In this document: positions 28,333 to 37,112 of the stretch, piece after piece
How positions within the stretch are numbered: position 1 is the first letter of the stretch
Layout of the letters: each line of letters begins with the position of its first letter
Source: Flavobacteriales bacterium
Lineage (GTDB): Bacteria > Bacteroidota > Bacteroidia > Flavobacteriales_F > PHOS-HE28
DNA length: 64,000 nt
Assembly (NCBI GenBank): GCA_019912395.1
Contig: JAIOIH010000031.1
Coordinates: 89,898 to 153,897 of the forward strand
Reading direction: 5' to 3'
The notes under the pieces: model-generated
Seen by the model: the letters and a program-made list of their open reading frames with translations, nothing else
What the model was told of the DNA's origin: nothing
Databases searched by the model: none
Made by a program: the position numbers and the translations under genes

Positions 28333-29157
28333 ATGAACCTTGGACTCAACACGCTCGAAGTGTTCGCGAAAATGCTAGCTGGAGATGATCAATCAATGCC
28401 CTATCGAAGCGGACCTAAGCTCATTCAATTCTTCAACCAACATGGGTTCAACGACCACTATCCGAATAGTGGTTTTCCTACCCGCTGGGTATTTGCTTTC
28501 GAGAAGTTGAAGCAGATGAACGGCAAGGATCAACTGCGGAATGTGATAAATGCTGCCTTCGACCCTAGACACTTCATCAACCACCCGAGCCTTCCGCATG
28601 CGGCAGCAGAACATCTGAACAAGTATTTGAAATTCGACAAGTTTGAGCTGGCCGGTGATGGTGATCACTACAAGGTCCGCGCGATTGGTGGTGTTGCGGT
28701 CAAGTTCGCTGCTGCCGCACCGCACCCAACGGTCGACGAGGGGTATATCTTCGAGCAAGTTGCCAAATGCGAGAAGAAAATCGCTGAATGTGATTATGAC
28801 GGAGCCATCACGAACGCACACACTTTACTTGAGAAAGTCTTACTTGATCTAGAGAAACTTCAGACTGGAAAGGAAACCGACTACGATGGCAAGGTTCGTG
28901 AACTGTATAAGCGGGTGCAGAAGGGCTTGAATTTGGCGCCCTCGCGCACAGACATCAACGAAATCCTCAAGCAGGTGCTTACTGGTCTTTCGAGCATTGT
29001 AAACGGCCTCGCTGGCATGCGGAATAACATGAGCGATGCGCATGCCGGGTACAAACCGTCAAAGCGCCACGCGAAGCTGGCTGTGAACGCGGCGAAGACT
29101 TTGGCTGACTTTCTTTTTGAGACATATGCCTATCAACAAGCGAAACAGAAGGGATGA
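28333..29157 (+). CDS. Abortive-infection family protein with Abi_C-like C-terminus
   Basis: C-terminal half CDYDGAITNAHTLLEKVLLDLEKL...VRELYKRVQKGLNLAPSRTDINEILKQVLTGLSSIVNGLAGMRNNMSDAHAGYKPSKRHAKLAVNAAKTLADFLFETY matches the Abi C-terminal family pattern. Confidence 0.8.
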   Translation: MNLGLNTLEVFAKMLAGDDQSMPYRSGPKLIQFFNQHGFNDHYPNSGFPTRWVFAFEKLKQMNGKDQLRNVINAAFDPRHFINHPSLPHAAAEHLNKYLKFDKFELAGDGDHYKVRAIGGVAVKFAAAAPHPTVDEGYIFEQVAKCEKKIAECDYDGAITNAHTLLEKVLLDLEKLQTGKETDYDGKVRELYKRVQKGLNLAPSRTDINEILKQVLTGLSSIVNGLAGMRNNMSDAHAGYKPSKRHAKLAVNAAKTLADFLFETYAYQQAKQKG

Positions 29158-30254
29158 GCAGCGATTCCTACCGCAGACAAGTGATATCCTATCAAGAGAA
29201 GATCGGTAAACTTCAAAACGAGAAGAGCCGATGTGTCACCAAGTCTTCTGGTGCGCTAATGAAAGCCAACGCTGCCAAACAGGCTGCCGCGAGGACCAAA
29301 ACAGTGAGCACCATTCAATCCAAATTGAAGGAGGCGCAGCGCTACGAAGAGGAGTATGCAAAGCATCAGAAGGAGCTCTCGAAGATCGAGAACAAGCTCA
29401 CGGATGAAATGAAGCGAAAGGATAGCGCCGATAAGAACCTTCAACGCGAACTGAAAAAGGAAGCGACACTGGCACAACAAATGGCACTACGGCTTGCGCG
29501 CGAACAGGAGGATCGGGCGCGACGATTAGAGAATGCAGCCCAGCAGCACGAAAGCGAATTGCATTCCATCAGCTATACACTACAAGACCACGGGCAGCTG
29601 CATCGGCTAACTCAGGATGCTATAGATAGGCTGTCCCAACTACCTGAGAAGATCACGGTGCTCTTCGTTGCTGCCAACCCACTGGACCAGGAACAGCTCC
29701 GTCTTGACGAGGAGGCAAGGGCCATACAGGAAATGATACGGAAAGCCAAGCATCGAGATTCCGTGGAGTTCCGATCGCATTGGGCAGCACGGCCACCGGA
29801 TATCCTTCAGGCCGTGAACGAGCACGACCCCAGCATCGTCCACTTTAGCGGCCATGGCTCGGAAGAAGGTGAGATGGTGATGCAAGGCAATGATGGAGAA
29901 AGCAAGCTGGTGACTAAGGAGGCGATGGCCTTTGCTCTCGCGACCTGTTCAGAAAATATCAAACTTGTCTTCTTCAACACCTGCTATTCCAAGGCCCAAG
30001 CGGAGGCGGTCGTTAAGCATATACCCGCTGCCATCGGGATGAACACCTCGATTGGGGACGTTGCAGCACGGATCTTCTCCTCTCAATTCTATTCTGCGAT
30101 CGGCTTTGGTCATTCGGTGAAGAAGGCCTTCGACCAAGCGAAGGCTGCTTTGATGCTGGAGGGTATACCTGAAGAGGATGTACCCGAGCTATTCTGCGGG
30201 GAGGGTTTCGATGCAAGAGAGCTTATCATCGTGAAACCTGCACACGCTCAATGA
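29154..30254 (+). CDS. Coiled-coil protein with C-terminal CHAT (caspase-like) protease domain
   Basis: ~150-aa coiled coil, then ITVLFVAANPLDQEQLRLDEEARAIQEMI...PSIVHFSGHGSEEGEMV...IKLVFFNTCYSKAQAEAVV; His in HFSGHG and Cys in NTCYS as candidate dyad. ATGA overlap with the Abi gene. Confidence 0.85.
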   Translation: MSSDSYRRQVISYQEKIGKLQNEKSRCVTKSSGALMKANAAKQAAARTKTVSTIQSKLKEAQRYEEEYAKHQKELSKIENKLTDEMKRKDSADKNLQRELKKEATLAQQMALRLAREQEDRARRLENAAQQHESELHSISYTLQDHGQLHRLTQDAIDRLSQLPEKITVLFVAANPLDQEQLRLDEEARAIQEMIRKAKHRDSVEFRSHWAARPPDILQAVNEHDPSIVHFSGHGSEEGEMVMQGNDGESKLVTKEAMAFALATCSENIKLVFFNTCYSKAQAEAVVKHIPAAIGMNTSIGDVAARIFSSQFYSAIGFGHSVKKAFDQAKAALMLEGIPEEDVPELFCGEGFDARELIIVKPAHAQ

Positions 30255-30326
30255 TAAACCCTGAAAGTATGCAACACAATCATCCAGGAGGGGCGGTTGA
30301 CGTTGATGCATAAAAATTAAAAGTAC

Positions 30327-32426
30327 ATGAAGGCGGAAGACGTGCGATTTTGGCAATTTCTCGAAGGAACAAAGCAATTCATCATTCCTGTTTTCCAGCG
30401 AGACTATCGCTGGAAGGATGGGCAATGTGAGCAGTTATGGGAAGATATCCTACGTGTTGGCCGCGATGCGAACCGGTCCAATCACTTTATGGGTTCAGTG
30501 GTACATATCGCCGAGGGTGAATCAGGCGCTGCGCTACCACGCTGGCTGGTGATCGATGGGCAACAGCGGCTCACAACGCTCATGTTACTATTGATTGCGC
30601 TTCGTGACCATTTCTCGGCAACCGGAACCGAGGGCCACGAGGTCACTGCATCTGCCATTACTGAGCGCTTCTTGATCAACCGGCACAATAGGGATGAAGG
30701 CCGTCGTAAATTGCTTCTACGCAGGCGTGACGATGAAACGCTTCACTGGTTGTTGAACCGAGAGCTTAACGACCAGCATGTACCGGAAGGTCTATCCGCG
30801 CGGGTCTATGAAAACTACCTCGATTTCCGTGAACGGCTCGAAAAGGTTGACATCAACGTGCTTTTTGATGGATTCAAAAAGCTGGATGTCGTGGAGGTGA
30901 AGCTTAAACATGGCGAGGATGACCCTCAGTTGATCTTCGAAAGTCTGAACAGTACTGGCCTTGATCTTAACCCCGGCGATCTGGTGCGGAACTATGTATT
31001 GATGCGTGAACGGGAGGAAGAGCAAACACGCTTATACAATACCTATTGGCAGCCGATCGAGAACGACTTCGGAGGTGACTATGAGAGCCATTTTGATACA
31101 TTCCTCAATCACTACTTGGTGCTGCACACCGGCCAGACCAAGCCCATCAAAGCCGATGAGGTCTATCCTCGCTTCAAGGTGCATTTCCAAGAGATGCTAC
31201 TTGAGGGTACTGTGGATAAGGAACTTGAACGGGTCAAGCGCTTCGCTCGCTACTATGTGCGCTTTATGCTTGGCAAAGAAGCCGATGCGGTTCTGAAACC
31301 CCGGATGGAGGATGTGAAGATCCTCGTGGCTGTGGCTGCTCCCGTTGTTATGCGACTGTATGACCTCTACGAGCAGCAGGCCATTACTAAAGCCGAGTTC
31401 GAGGAAGCCTTGGTCTTGTTGGAGAGCTATTTGTTCAGGCGCTTGGTTGGCGGGGAGCAGACCAGAGGCTTGGGTAGCATCATGAGCGTCGTTGCCAATA
31501 GTCTCACCCGAGATAGGCCACTTGTTCGTTTCAAAGTTGCCTTGGCCCGCCGTGGGCATGGGCAGCGTTTTCCAAACGATGTGGAGTTCGAGCAGGCGTT
31601 GTTGGCCAACAGCCATTACGGCAACCGGTATTTGTCCATCCTGCTGGAGCGCTTGGAGGACCAGGGCAGTCAAGAGCGAAGCAACATGAGTGATTATACC
31701 ATCGAGCATGTTCTGCCCCAGAATCCAGCGCTGCGTCCGGAATGGAAGGCCATGCTAGGTGAGCGTTGGAAGGACATCCAGAACGAATGGATACACCGCT
31801 TGGGAAATCTCACACTGACGGGTTACAACAGCACGTATAGTGACAAGCCCTTCGAGGTGAAGAAGACCTGTGAGGGCGGCTTCAATGAGAGTCCACTGCG
31901 CTTGAACCAATACATCGGGAAACAGAATAAGTGGACCGTCCACGAAATGGAGGAGCGCGGCAAGCAACTTGCAGCCAAGGCACTTCTGGAATGGCCTCCA
32001 CTGAAAGTGGATACCGGAGATGTAAAACGCATTGAACTTGAAGAACTTGAACAGCGCACTGCACGGTATTCGAGAAGCACCCTCGAAATGGGAGAAGTGA
32101 CCGCAGAGTTGTTCGATGCAATGCGCGATGCAGTTCTTGCCTTAGGCGAAAATATTCGGGAAGTCTATCATCGCAGAAGCACGACTTTCCATGTGTTGGA
32201 TCCTTTCCTCGAGATCATACCGCGCAGCAGACGCTTGACGATTCTTTTCGACCTCGATTTCGAGGAGCTGGACGACCCGAGTGGCAAGGCACAGAACACG
32301 AATGATTGGTCATTTGTCACGCTTGCGCAAACAAGTGGTGGCGTCATCTTCAGCTTGGATGACTTGGACGATGTTGCGCATGCGGCATACATTGCGAAAC
32401 AGGCTTATGCCAAAGCGATGAATTGA
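30327..32426 (+). CDS. DUF262/DUF1524 GmrSD-like nuclease with extra C-terminal domain (DUF5655-like)
   Basis: FIIPVFQRDYRWKDGQCEQLWEDI, LVIDGQQRLTTLMLLLIALRD (DUF262); YTIEHVLPQNPALRPEWKAMLG...HRLGNLTLTGYNSTYSDKPF (DUF1524 HNH). Confidence 0.9.
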   Translation: MKAEDVRFWQFLEGTKQFIIPVFQRDYRWKDGQCEQLWEDILRVGRDANRSNHFMGSVVHIAEGESGAALPRWLVIDGQQRLTTLMLLLIALRDHFSATGTEGHEVTASAITERFLINRHNRDEGRRKLLLRRRDDETLHWLLNRELNDQHVPEGLSARVYENYLDFRERLEKVDINVLFDGFKKLDVVEVKLKHGEDDPQLIFESLNSTGLDLNPGDLVRNYVLMREREEEQTRLYNTYWQPIENDFGGDYESHFDTFLNHYLVLHTGQTKPIKADEVYPRFKVHFQEMLLEGTVDKELERVKRFARYYVRFMLGKEADAVLKPRMEDVKILVAVAAPVVMRLYDLYEQQAITKAEFEEALVLLESYLFRRLVGGEQTRGLGSIMSVVANSLTRDRPLVRFKVALARRGHGQRFPNDVEFEQALLANSHYGNRYLSILLERLEDQGSQERSNMSDYTIEHVLPQNPALRPEWKAMLGERWKDIQNEWIHRLGNLTLTGYNSTYSDKPFEVKKTCEGGFNESPLRLNQYIGKQNKWTVHEMEERGKQLAAKALLEWPPLKVDTGDVKRIELEELEQRTARYSRSTLEMGEVTAELFDAMRDAVLALGENIREVYHRRSTTFHVLDPFLEIIPRSRRLTILFDLDFEELDDPSGKAQNTNDWSFVTLAQTSGGVIFSLDDLDDVAHAAYIAKQAYAKAMN

Positions 32427-32920
32427 TGGAAGAGGACGAGATCAAAATGAAGTATGAGCGAATGAAGTCGTACTTCATCACGGAACAGGCCATTCAGAAG
32501 TTGGCGGCCAACGGGATTTGGCGCGAATTGATAAACGCTTTGTCCGAGTCGGATTACAATTTCCTTGGTCAAAATGTGATCAAATTCTGTCCGCTCTATT
32601 CGCCAGCCTCTCATGCCAAAATCAATCATCAGATACCAGCTCACAGTCACTTGGTCATCTTCGACGTAAATGCATTGTGCAAGCGGCCCCCAAGGCAAGC
32701 TGTAGCGATACTTCTTCACGAACTTGGGCACATTGCTCATCCCTCCGAGGGGGAGTTTGGTGCTGACCGCTTTGCAAGTGAACGTGGATTTGCTCTGGAC
32801 TTAATTTCTGATTTGGAAGAACAAATTCGAGAGAACCCGAAGGAGTTCAACGTACCATTGAACCTCAAGCGAGTTGAGGCATTGAAGAAGATTGGTGACG
32901 CTGACCCGTCAAATCCATAG
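32426..32920 (+). CDS. Small HExxH zincin-like metallopeptidase
   Basis: QAVAILLHELGHIAHPSEGEFGADRFASERGFALDL: HELGH motif plus downstream EFGADRFA third-ligand-like motif; TGATG coupling with upstream gene. Confidence 0.65.
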   Translation: MEEDEIKMKYERMKSYFITEQAIQKLAANGIWRELINALSESDYNFLGQNVIKFCPLYSPASHAKINHQIPAHSHLVIFDVNALCKRPPRQAVAILLHELGHIAHPSEGEFGADRFASERGFALDLISDLEEQIRENPKEFNVPLNLKRVEALKKIGDADPSNP

Positions 32921-32945
32921 CGATCTGTCCGGCACACTCTGGTCT

Positions 32946-35900
32946 ATGTCCCCCGCCATCGATAGCGAATACGAACTGGTGGAGCTGCCCGCGATGCAGC
33001 TCTTCGCTGAGATGGGTTGGGAAGTGCTCACGGCCAAGGACGAGGAATTCGGCGCCGATGGCACGCTGGGGCGCATCACACAGCACGAAGTGGCGTTGGT
33101 GCCGCGCTTGCGCGCCGCCCTGGAACGGCTGAACCCCCAACAACGGCCCGAGGTGATCACCTTGGCGGTGGATGAGCTGGTGCGCGACCGAACGAGCAAG
33201 AGTTTGGTGCAGGCCAACCGCGAAGTGTCGGAGCTCCTGCGCGACGGCCTGCTGGTCAGCATTCCGGACCGGGAGCGCGGCGGTCAGAAGCAGCAGCGCC
33301 TGCGCTTGGTGGATTGGGATGCTCCAGAGGAAAACGACTTTCTGCTGGTGAACCAGTTCAAGGTGAGCGGTGTGCTCTACAACTGCATCCCGGATCTGGT
33401 CGGTTTCGTGAACGGTCTGCCTTGGGTGGTGATCGAACTGAAGAAGCCCGGCGTACCTGCCAAACGCGGTTTTGACGACAACCTCACCAGCTACAAACAT
33501 GCGCAGAACGGGGTGCCTTCGCTCTTCGCGCACAATGCCTTGCTGATCGCCAGCAACGGAACGGAGAGCAAGGTGGGCTCGCTCACCGCCAATTGGGAAC
33601 GCTTCACGGAATGGAAGCGCATCGAAAAGGAGAACGAACCCAGCCGTGTGAGTTTGGAAGTGCTGTTGCGCGGCCTGTGCGACAAGGCGCGCCTGCTGGA
33701 CCTGGTGGAGAACTTCAGCCTCTTCAGCGACCACAAGGAAGGCACCATCAAGGCCTTGGCACAGAACCACCAGTTTCTCGGCGTGAACCACGCCATCCAA
33801 GCCAGCATGGTGGCCTACGCACGCGGCAGCGGTCGCGGTGGCGTGTTCTGGCACACGCAAGGCAGCGGCAAGAGCTTCAGCATGGTGTTCTATGCGCAGA
33901 AGATCCTGCGCAAGATGCCCGGCAACTGGACCTTCGTTATCGTGACCGACCGCAAGGAATTGGATGAGCAGATCGCCGCCACCTTCAAGGCCGTTGGTGC
34001 CGTGAGCGAAGCGGAAAGCAAGGTGTGCCATGCCACCAGCGGCGAGCACTTGCGCGAACTGTTGCGCGGCAACCACCGCTACATCTTCACGCTGATCCAC
34101 AAGTTCCAGGACAGCGCCGTGCTCAACGACCGGAAGGACATCATCGTGCTCACCGACGAGGCGCACCGGAGCCAGTACGACACGCTGGCCATGAACATGC
34201 GCGGGGCCTTGCCCCATGCGCTCTTCCTCGCCTTCACCGGAACACCGCTGCTGGCCGGGGAGGAGCGCACCCGCGAGGTCTTCGGCGACTATGTCTCCAT
34301 CTACGACTACCAGCAAAGCGCCGAGGACGGTGCCACAGTGCCGCTGTTCTATGAGAACCGCACCCCGGAGCTGAAACTGGAGAACCCGGACCTGAACGAG
34401 CAGATCTACGAGCTCATCGAAGCGGCGGAGCTGGATGAAGTGGCGGAGAAAAAGCTGGAACGCGAACTAGGCCGGCAATACCATTTGATCACGCGCGGGG
34501 ATCGCCTGAACACGGTGGCACGCGACATCGTGCAGCACTTCCTCGGGCGCGGCTTCCAAGGCAAGGCCATGGTGGTGAGCATCGACAAGGCCACGGCATT
34601 GAAGATGCACGACAAAGTGCAACGCTACTGGAAGGAGGACCTCGTGCGCACCGAACGGCAGATCGCGGAACTTCGGCAAAAGCCCACCACCCCGGAAGCC
34701 CAACAGGAATTGAACGACCTGCTGCAACGCCTAGAAGTATTGACGACAACGGAAATGGCCGTCATTGTTTCCGCCGCACAGAACGAGGTGGAGGACATGA
34801 AGAAGCAGGGGCTGGACATCACGCCCCACCGCATGCGGATGGTGAAGGAGGAGATGGACGAGAAGTTCAAGGACCCCAAGGACCCGTTCCGCTTGGTGTT
34901 CGTGTGCGCCATGTGGCTCACCGGCTTCGATGCGCCCAGCTGCTCCACCATCTACTTGGACAAGCCCATGCGCAACCACACGCTGATGCAGACCATCGCG
35001 CGGGCCAACCGCGTGTTCCCTGGCAAGCACAGCGGCCTGATCGTGGACTATGCGAACGTGTTCGCCTCGCTGGAAAGGGCATTGGCCATATACACCCACG
35101 GCAAGGGCGGTGCGCCCCCCGTGCAGGACAAGGAGAAGCTGGTGGACGAATTGGAGCAGACACTCGCTGATGCCGCGCACTTCTGCGCGTCGCTCGGTGT
35201 GGACCTGGCCTTGTTCCAAAAGGCCGTACACATGGACCGGCTCAACCTCTTGCGTGATGCGATAGAAACTTTGATCGCCCCGGACGACATCCGCAAGACC
35301 TTCCTTGCACACGAGAAGTTGGTGGAAGCACTCTACAAGGCCGTAAAGCCCGATAGGCGCGCCGCGCAATTCCTGAACCAAGTATCCGCGCTTGCCACCA
35401 TCGCTGCGGAGATCCGCTCCAAGACCGGCGCCACAAGTACGGACATCAGTGAGGTGCTCGACGGAATCAACGCTTTGTTGGATAGCTCCATCGCCTCCGA
35501 GGGCTTCGTGATCGAAGGCAACACGGATAAGCCCATCGACCTTTCCAAGATCGACTTCGAGGCCCTCGCTGAAAAGTTCAAGAAGGCGCGGCACAAGCAG
35601 ACGGACATCGAACGCCTGAAGGCGATGATCCGCCAACGCTTGGAACGCATGGTGCGCCTGAACCCGACGCGGGCGGACTACCTCGAAAAATTCCAAGAGC
35701 TGGTCGATTCCTACAACGCCGGAAGCAGGAACGTGCAGCAACTGTATGAAGCGCTCCTGCACATGATGAAGGACATGAGCACCGAGGAACAACGCCACGT
35801 GCGCGAGAACCTCAGTGAGGAGGAACTCACCGTGTTCGACCTGCTTACCCGCCCCGGTCCGGACCTGAACAAGGCCGAACAGGACACCGTGAAGAAGGCA

Positions 35901-36131
35901 GCCCGCGAGCTATTGATGAAACTGAAGGAACTGCTCACACTGGATTGGCGGGACCGCACGGATTCCCGCGCCAAAGTGAAGATGGCCATCGAGGACCTGC
36001 TGGACAACAGCCTGCCAAGAGCATACACACCGCAGCTGTACCAGCAGAAGTGCGACCGGTTGTTTGAGCATGTGTATGGAGCTTACTACCAGCCGGGGAG
36101 TAGTGTTTACTCGGCTTCCCGGTTAGGATAA
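32946..36131 (+). CDS. hsdR: Type I restriction endonuclease subunit R
   Basis: PWVVIELKKPG (nuclease motif), FWHTQGSGKSFSMVFYAQKIL (Walker A), DEAHRSQYDTLAMNMR, LAFTGTPLL; ATG at 32946 (ORF track opens at a TTG at 32892). Confidence 0.95.
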   Translation: MSPAIDSEYELVELPAMQLFAEMGWEVLTAKDEEFGADGTLGRITQHEVALVPRLRAALERLNPQQRPEVITLAVDELVRDRTSKSLVQANREVSELLRDGLLVSIPDRERGGQKQQRLRLVDWDAPEENDFLLVNQFKVSGVLYNCIPDLVGFVNGLPWVVIELKKPGVPAKRGFDDNLTSYKHAQNGVPSLFAHNALLIASNGTESKVGSLTANWERFTEWKRIEKENEPSRVSLEVLLRGLCDKARLLDLVENFSLFSDHKEGTIKALAQNHQFLGVNHAIQASMVAYARGSGRGGVFWHTQGSGKSFSMVFYAQKILRKMPGNWTFVIVTDRKELDEQIAATFKAVGAVSEAESKVCHATSGEHLRELLRGNHRYIFTLIHKFQDSAVLNDRKDIIVLTDEAHRSQYDTLAMNMRGALPHALFLAFTGTPLLAGEERTREVFGDYVSIYDYQQSAEDGATVPLFYENRTPELKLENPDLNEQIYELIEAAELDEVAEKKLERELGRQYHLITRGDRLNTVARDIVQHFLGRGFQGKAMVVSIDKATALKMHDKVQRYWKEDLVRTERQIAELRQKPTTPEAQQELNDLLQRLEVLTTTEMAVIVSAAQNEVEDMKKQGLDITPHRMRMVKEEMDEKFKDPKDPFRLVFVCAMWLTGFDAPSCSTIYLDKPMRNHTLMQTIARANRVFPGKHSGLIVDYANVFASLERALAIYTHGKGGAPPVQDKEKLVDELEQTLADAAHFCASLGVDLALFQKAVHMDRLNLLRDAIETLIAPDDIRKTFLAHEKLVEALYKAVKPDRRAAQFLNQVSALATIAAEIRSKTGATSTDISEVLDGINALLDSSIASEGFVIEGNTDKPIDLSKIDFEALAEKFKKARHKQTDIERLKAMIRQRLERMVRLNPTRADYLEKFQELVDSYNAGSRNVQQLYEALLHMMKDMSTEEQRHVRENLSEEELTVFDLLTRPGPDLNKAEQDTVKKAARELLMKLKELLTLDWRDRTDSRAKVKMAIEDLLDNSLPRAYTPQLYQQKCDRLFEHVYGAYYQPGSSVYSASRLG

Positions 36132-36160
36132 AGTGCAGGTTAACCTCTGGCCGATGGAAA

Positions 36161-36715
36161 TCATTCACCCACATCTTGCTGGATCAGCTCACCCATGCGC
36201 TTTCTGAAAGCCGGGATCGCTTCTTTTGAGATGATCAACGAAGCGTTCATCTTGCTGTCCTTTTCAGATCTCAGTTGGGCCGCATTCGCAACTGAGCGTA
36301 TATCTCTCACGTCGCGAATACACATCTCGCTGTGCTGGAGTTTGCTCATCAATTCCGCAAACTCGGCGTTGAATCCGCCTTCAAAGTACTTTTCGCACTT
36401 GACCTTGGCAATGGCAGATGCAACTATGGCATCGTGTAAATGCTCAACGAGGTCGTCTGTCCTCTCCCTAATGTAATCGGATCTGGAGCCCTCTCCCTGA
36501 AGGATCCGCCACGCTTCGAACTGAGCCTGTTGCACTCGTACCAAGCAATCATCCGCAGCTTCCAATGCATTGAAGCGGGCGGTGTGTAGTAGGTCATAGC
36601 GTTTCAGGTTCCGTGCATAGAGCTTCCTGATCTTCTCCAGTCGCACTGTGAAAAAGATGCCGATTCCTGAAAGAGCCAGAGCTTGAACCAAGTTTATCCA
36701 GTCAGATGCTTTCAT
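36161..36715 (-). CDS. Hypothetical membrane-anchored protein
   Basis: MKASDWINLVQALALSGIGIFFTVRLEKIRKLYARNLKRYDLLHTARF...: N-terminal TM and helical cytoplasmic region. Confidence 0.6.
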   Translation of the reverse strand: MKASDWINLVQALALSGIGIFFTVRLEKIRKLYARNLKRYDLLHTARFNALEAADDCLVRVQQAQFEAWRILQGEGSRSDYIRERTDDLVEHLHDAIVASAIAKVKCEKYFEGGFNAEFAELMSKLQHSEMCIRDVRDIRSVANAAQLRSEKDSKMNASLIISKEAIPAFRKRMGELIQQDVGE

Positions 36716-36835
36716 CTATGCAATGGTAGGCTGCGTTTTTCATACTTCTCAACTCACCAAAGCTAGCGTGGGCGTGGGATGCCCATGGTCGCACGCGAGC
36801 GTTCACCCACCTGCGCATGCCGCCACCACCGTGCC

Positions 36836-37110
36836 CAGAGCCTGAATACGCTGAAGAGCCCAGAGGCCTGAACAAACCAAAAGGCCTGGAACCGTCTGGG
36901 CCAGTTGTCGGTTGCTAGTTGTCAGGCTGACCGCGCCTGAATAGCATTGATGCCTGGAGGCCTGAACAACCAAGAGACCTGGAACCGCCTGAACGCCGAA
37001 TACACCGAATGGCTGAAGAACCTGAACAAATGAAAAGGCCCGAATCCGCCTAAGCCGAAACCCGCCGAAATGCGCCAAGAAGCCAAGGAAAACAGCCAAA
37101 GAGGGCCAGC
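36836..37110. repeat. Degenerate repeat region on the right flank of the RM island
   Basis: GCCTGAATACGCTGAAGAGCCCAGAGGCCTGAACAAACCAAAAGGCC..., AGTTGTC GGTTGCT AGTTGTC (36903-36923), then many CC(T/G)GAA-type units. Confidence 0.75.
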
Positions 37111-37112
37111 CC

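Noticed and set aside
32865-34316. 483-aa minus-strand ORF
   Set aside because: Antisense shadow of hsdR.
23450-36131. Gabija, Zorya, BREX or DISARM annotation for the island
   Set aside because: The helicase alone is not diagnostic; no GajA OLD nuclease, PglZ alkaline phosphatase-like BREX core, or DrmAB was seen in the island. The PglZ domain in the window belongs to PorX at 14.5 kb.
23084-37110. Conjugative, phage or transposon origin of the island
   Set aside because: No integrase, transposase, phage structural or tra genes and no tRNA attachment site were recognised; only repeat flanks.
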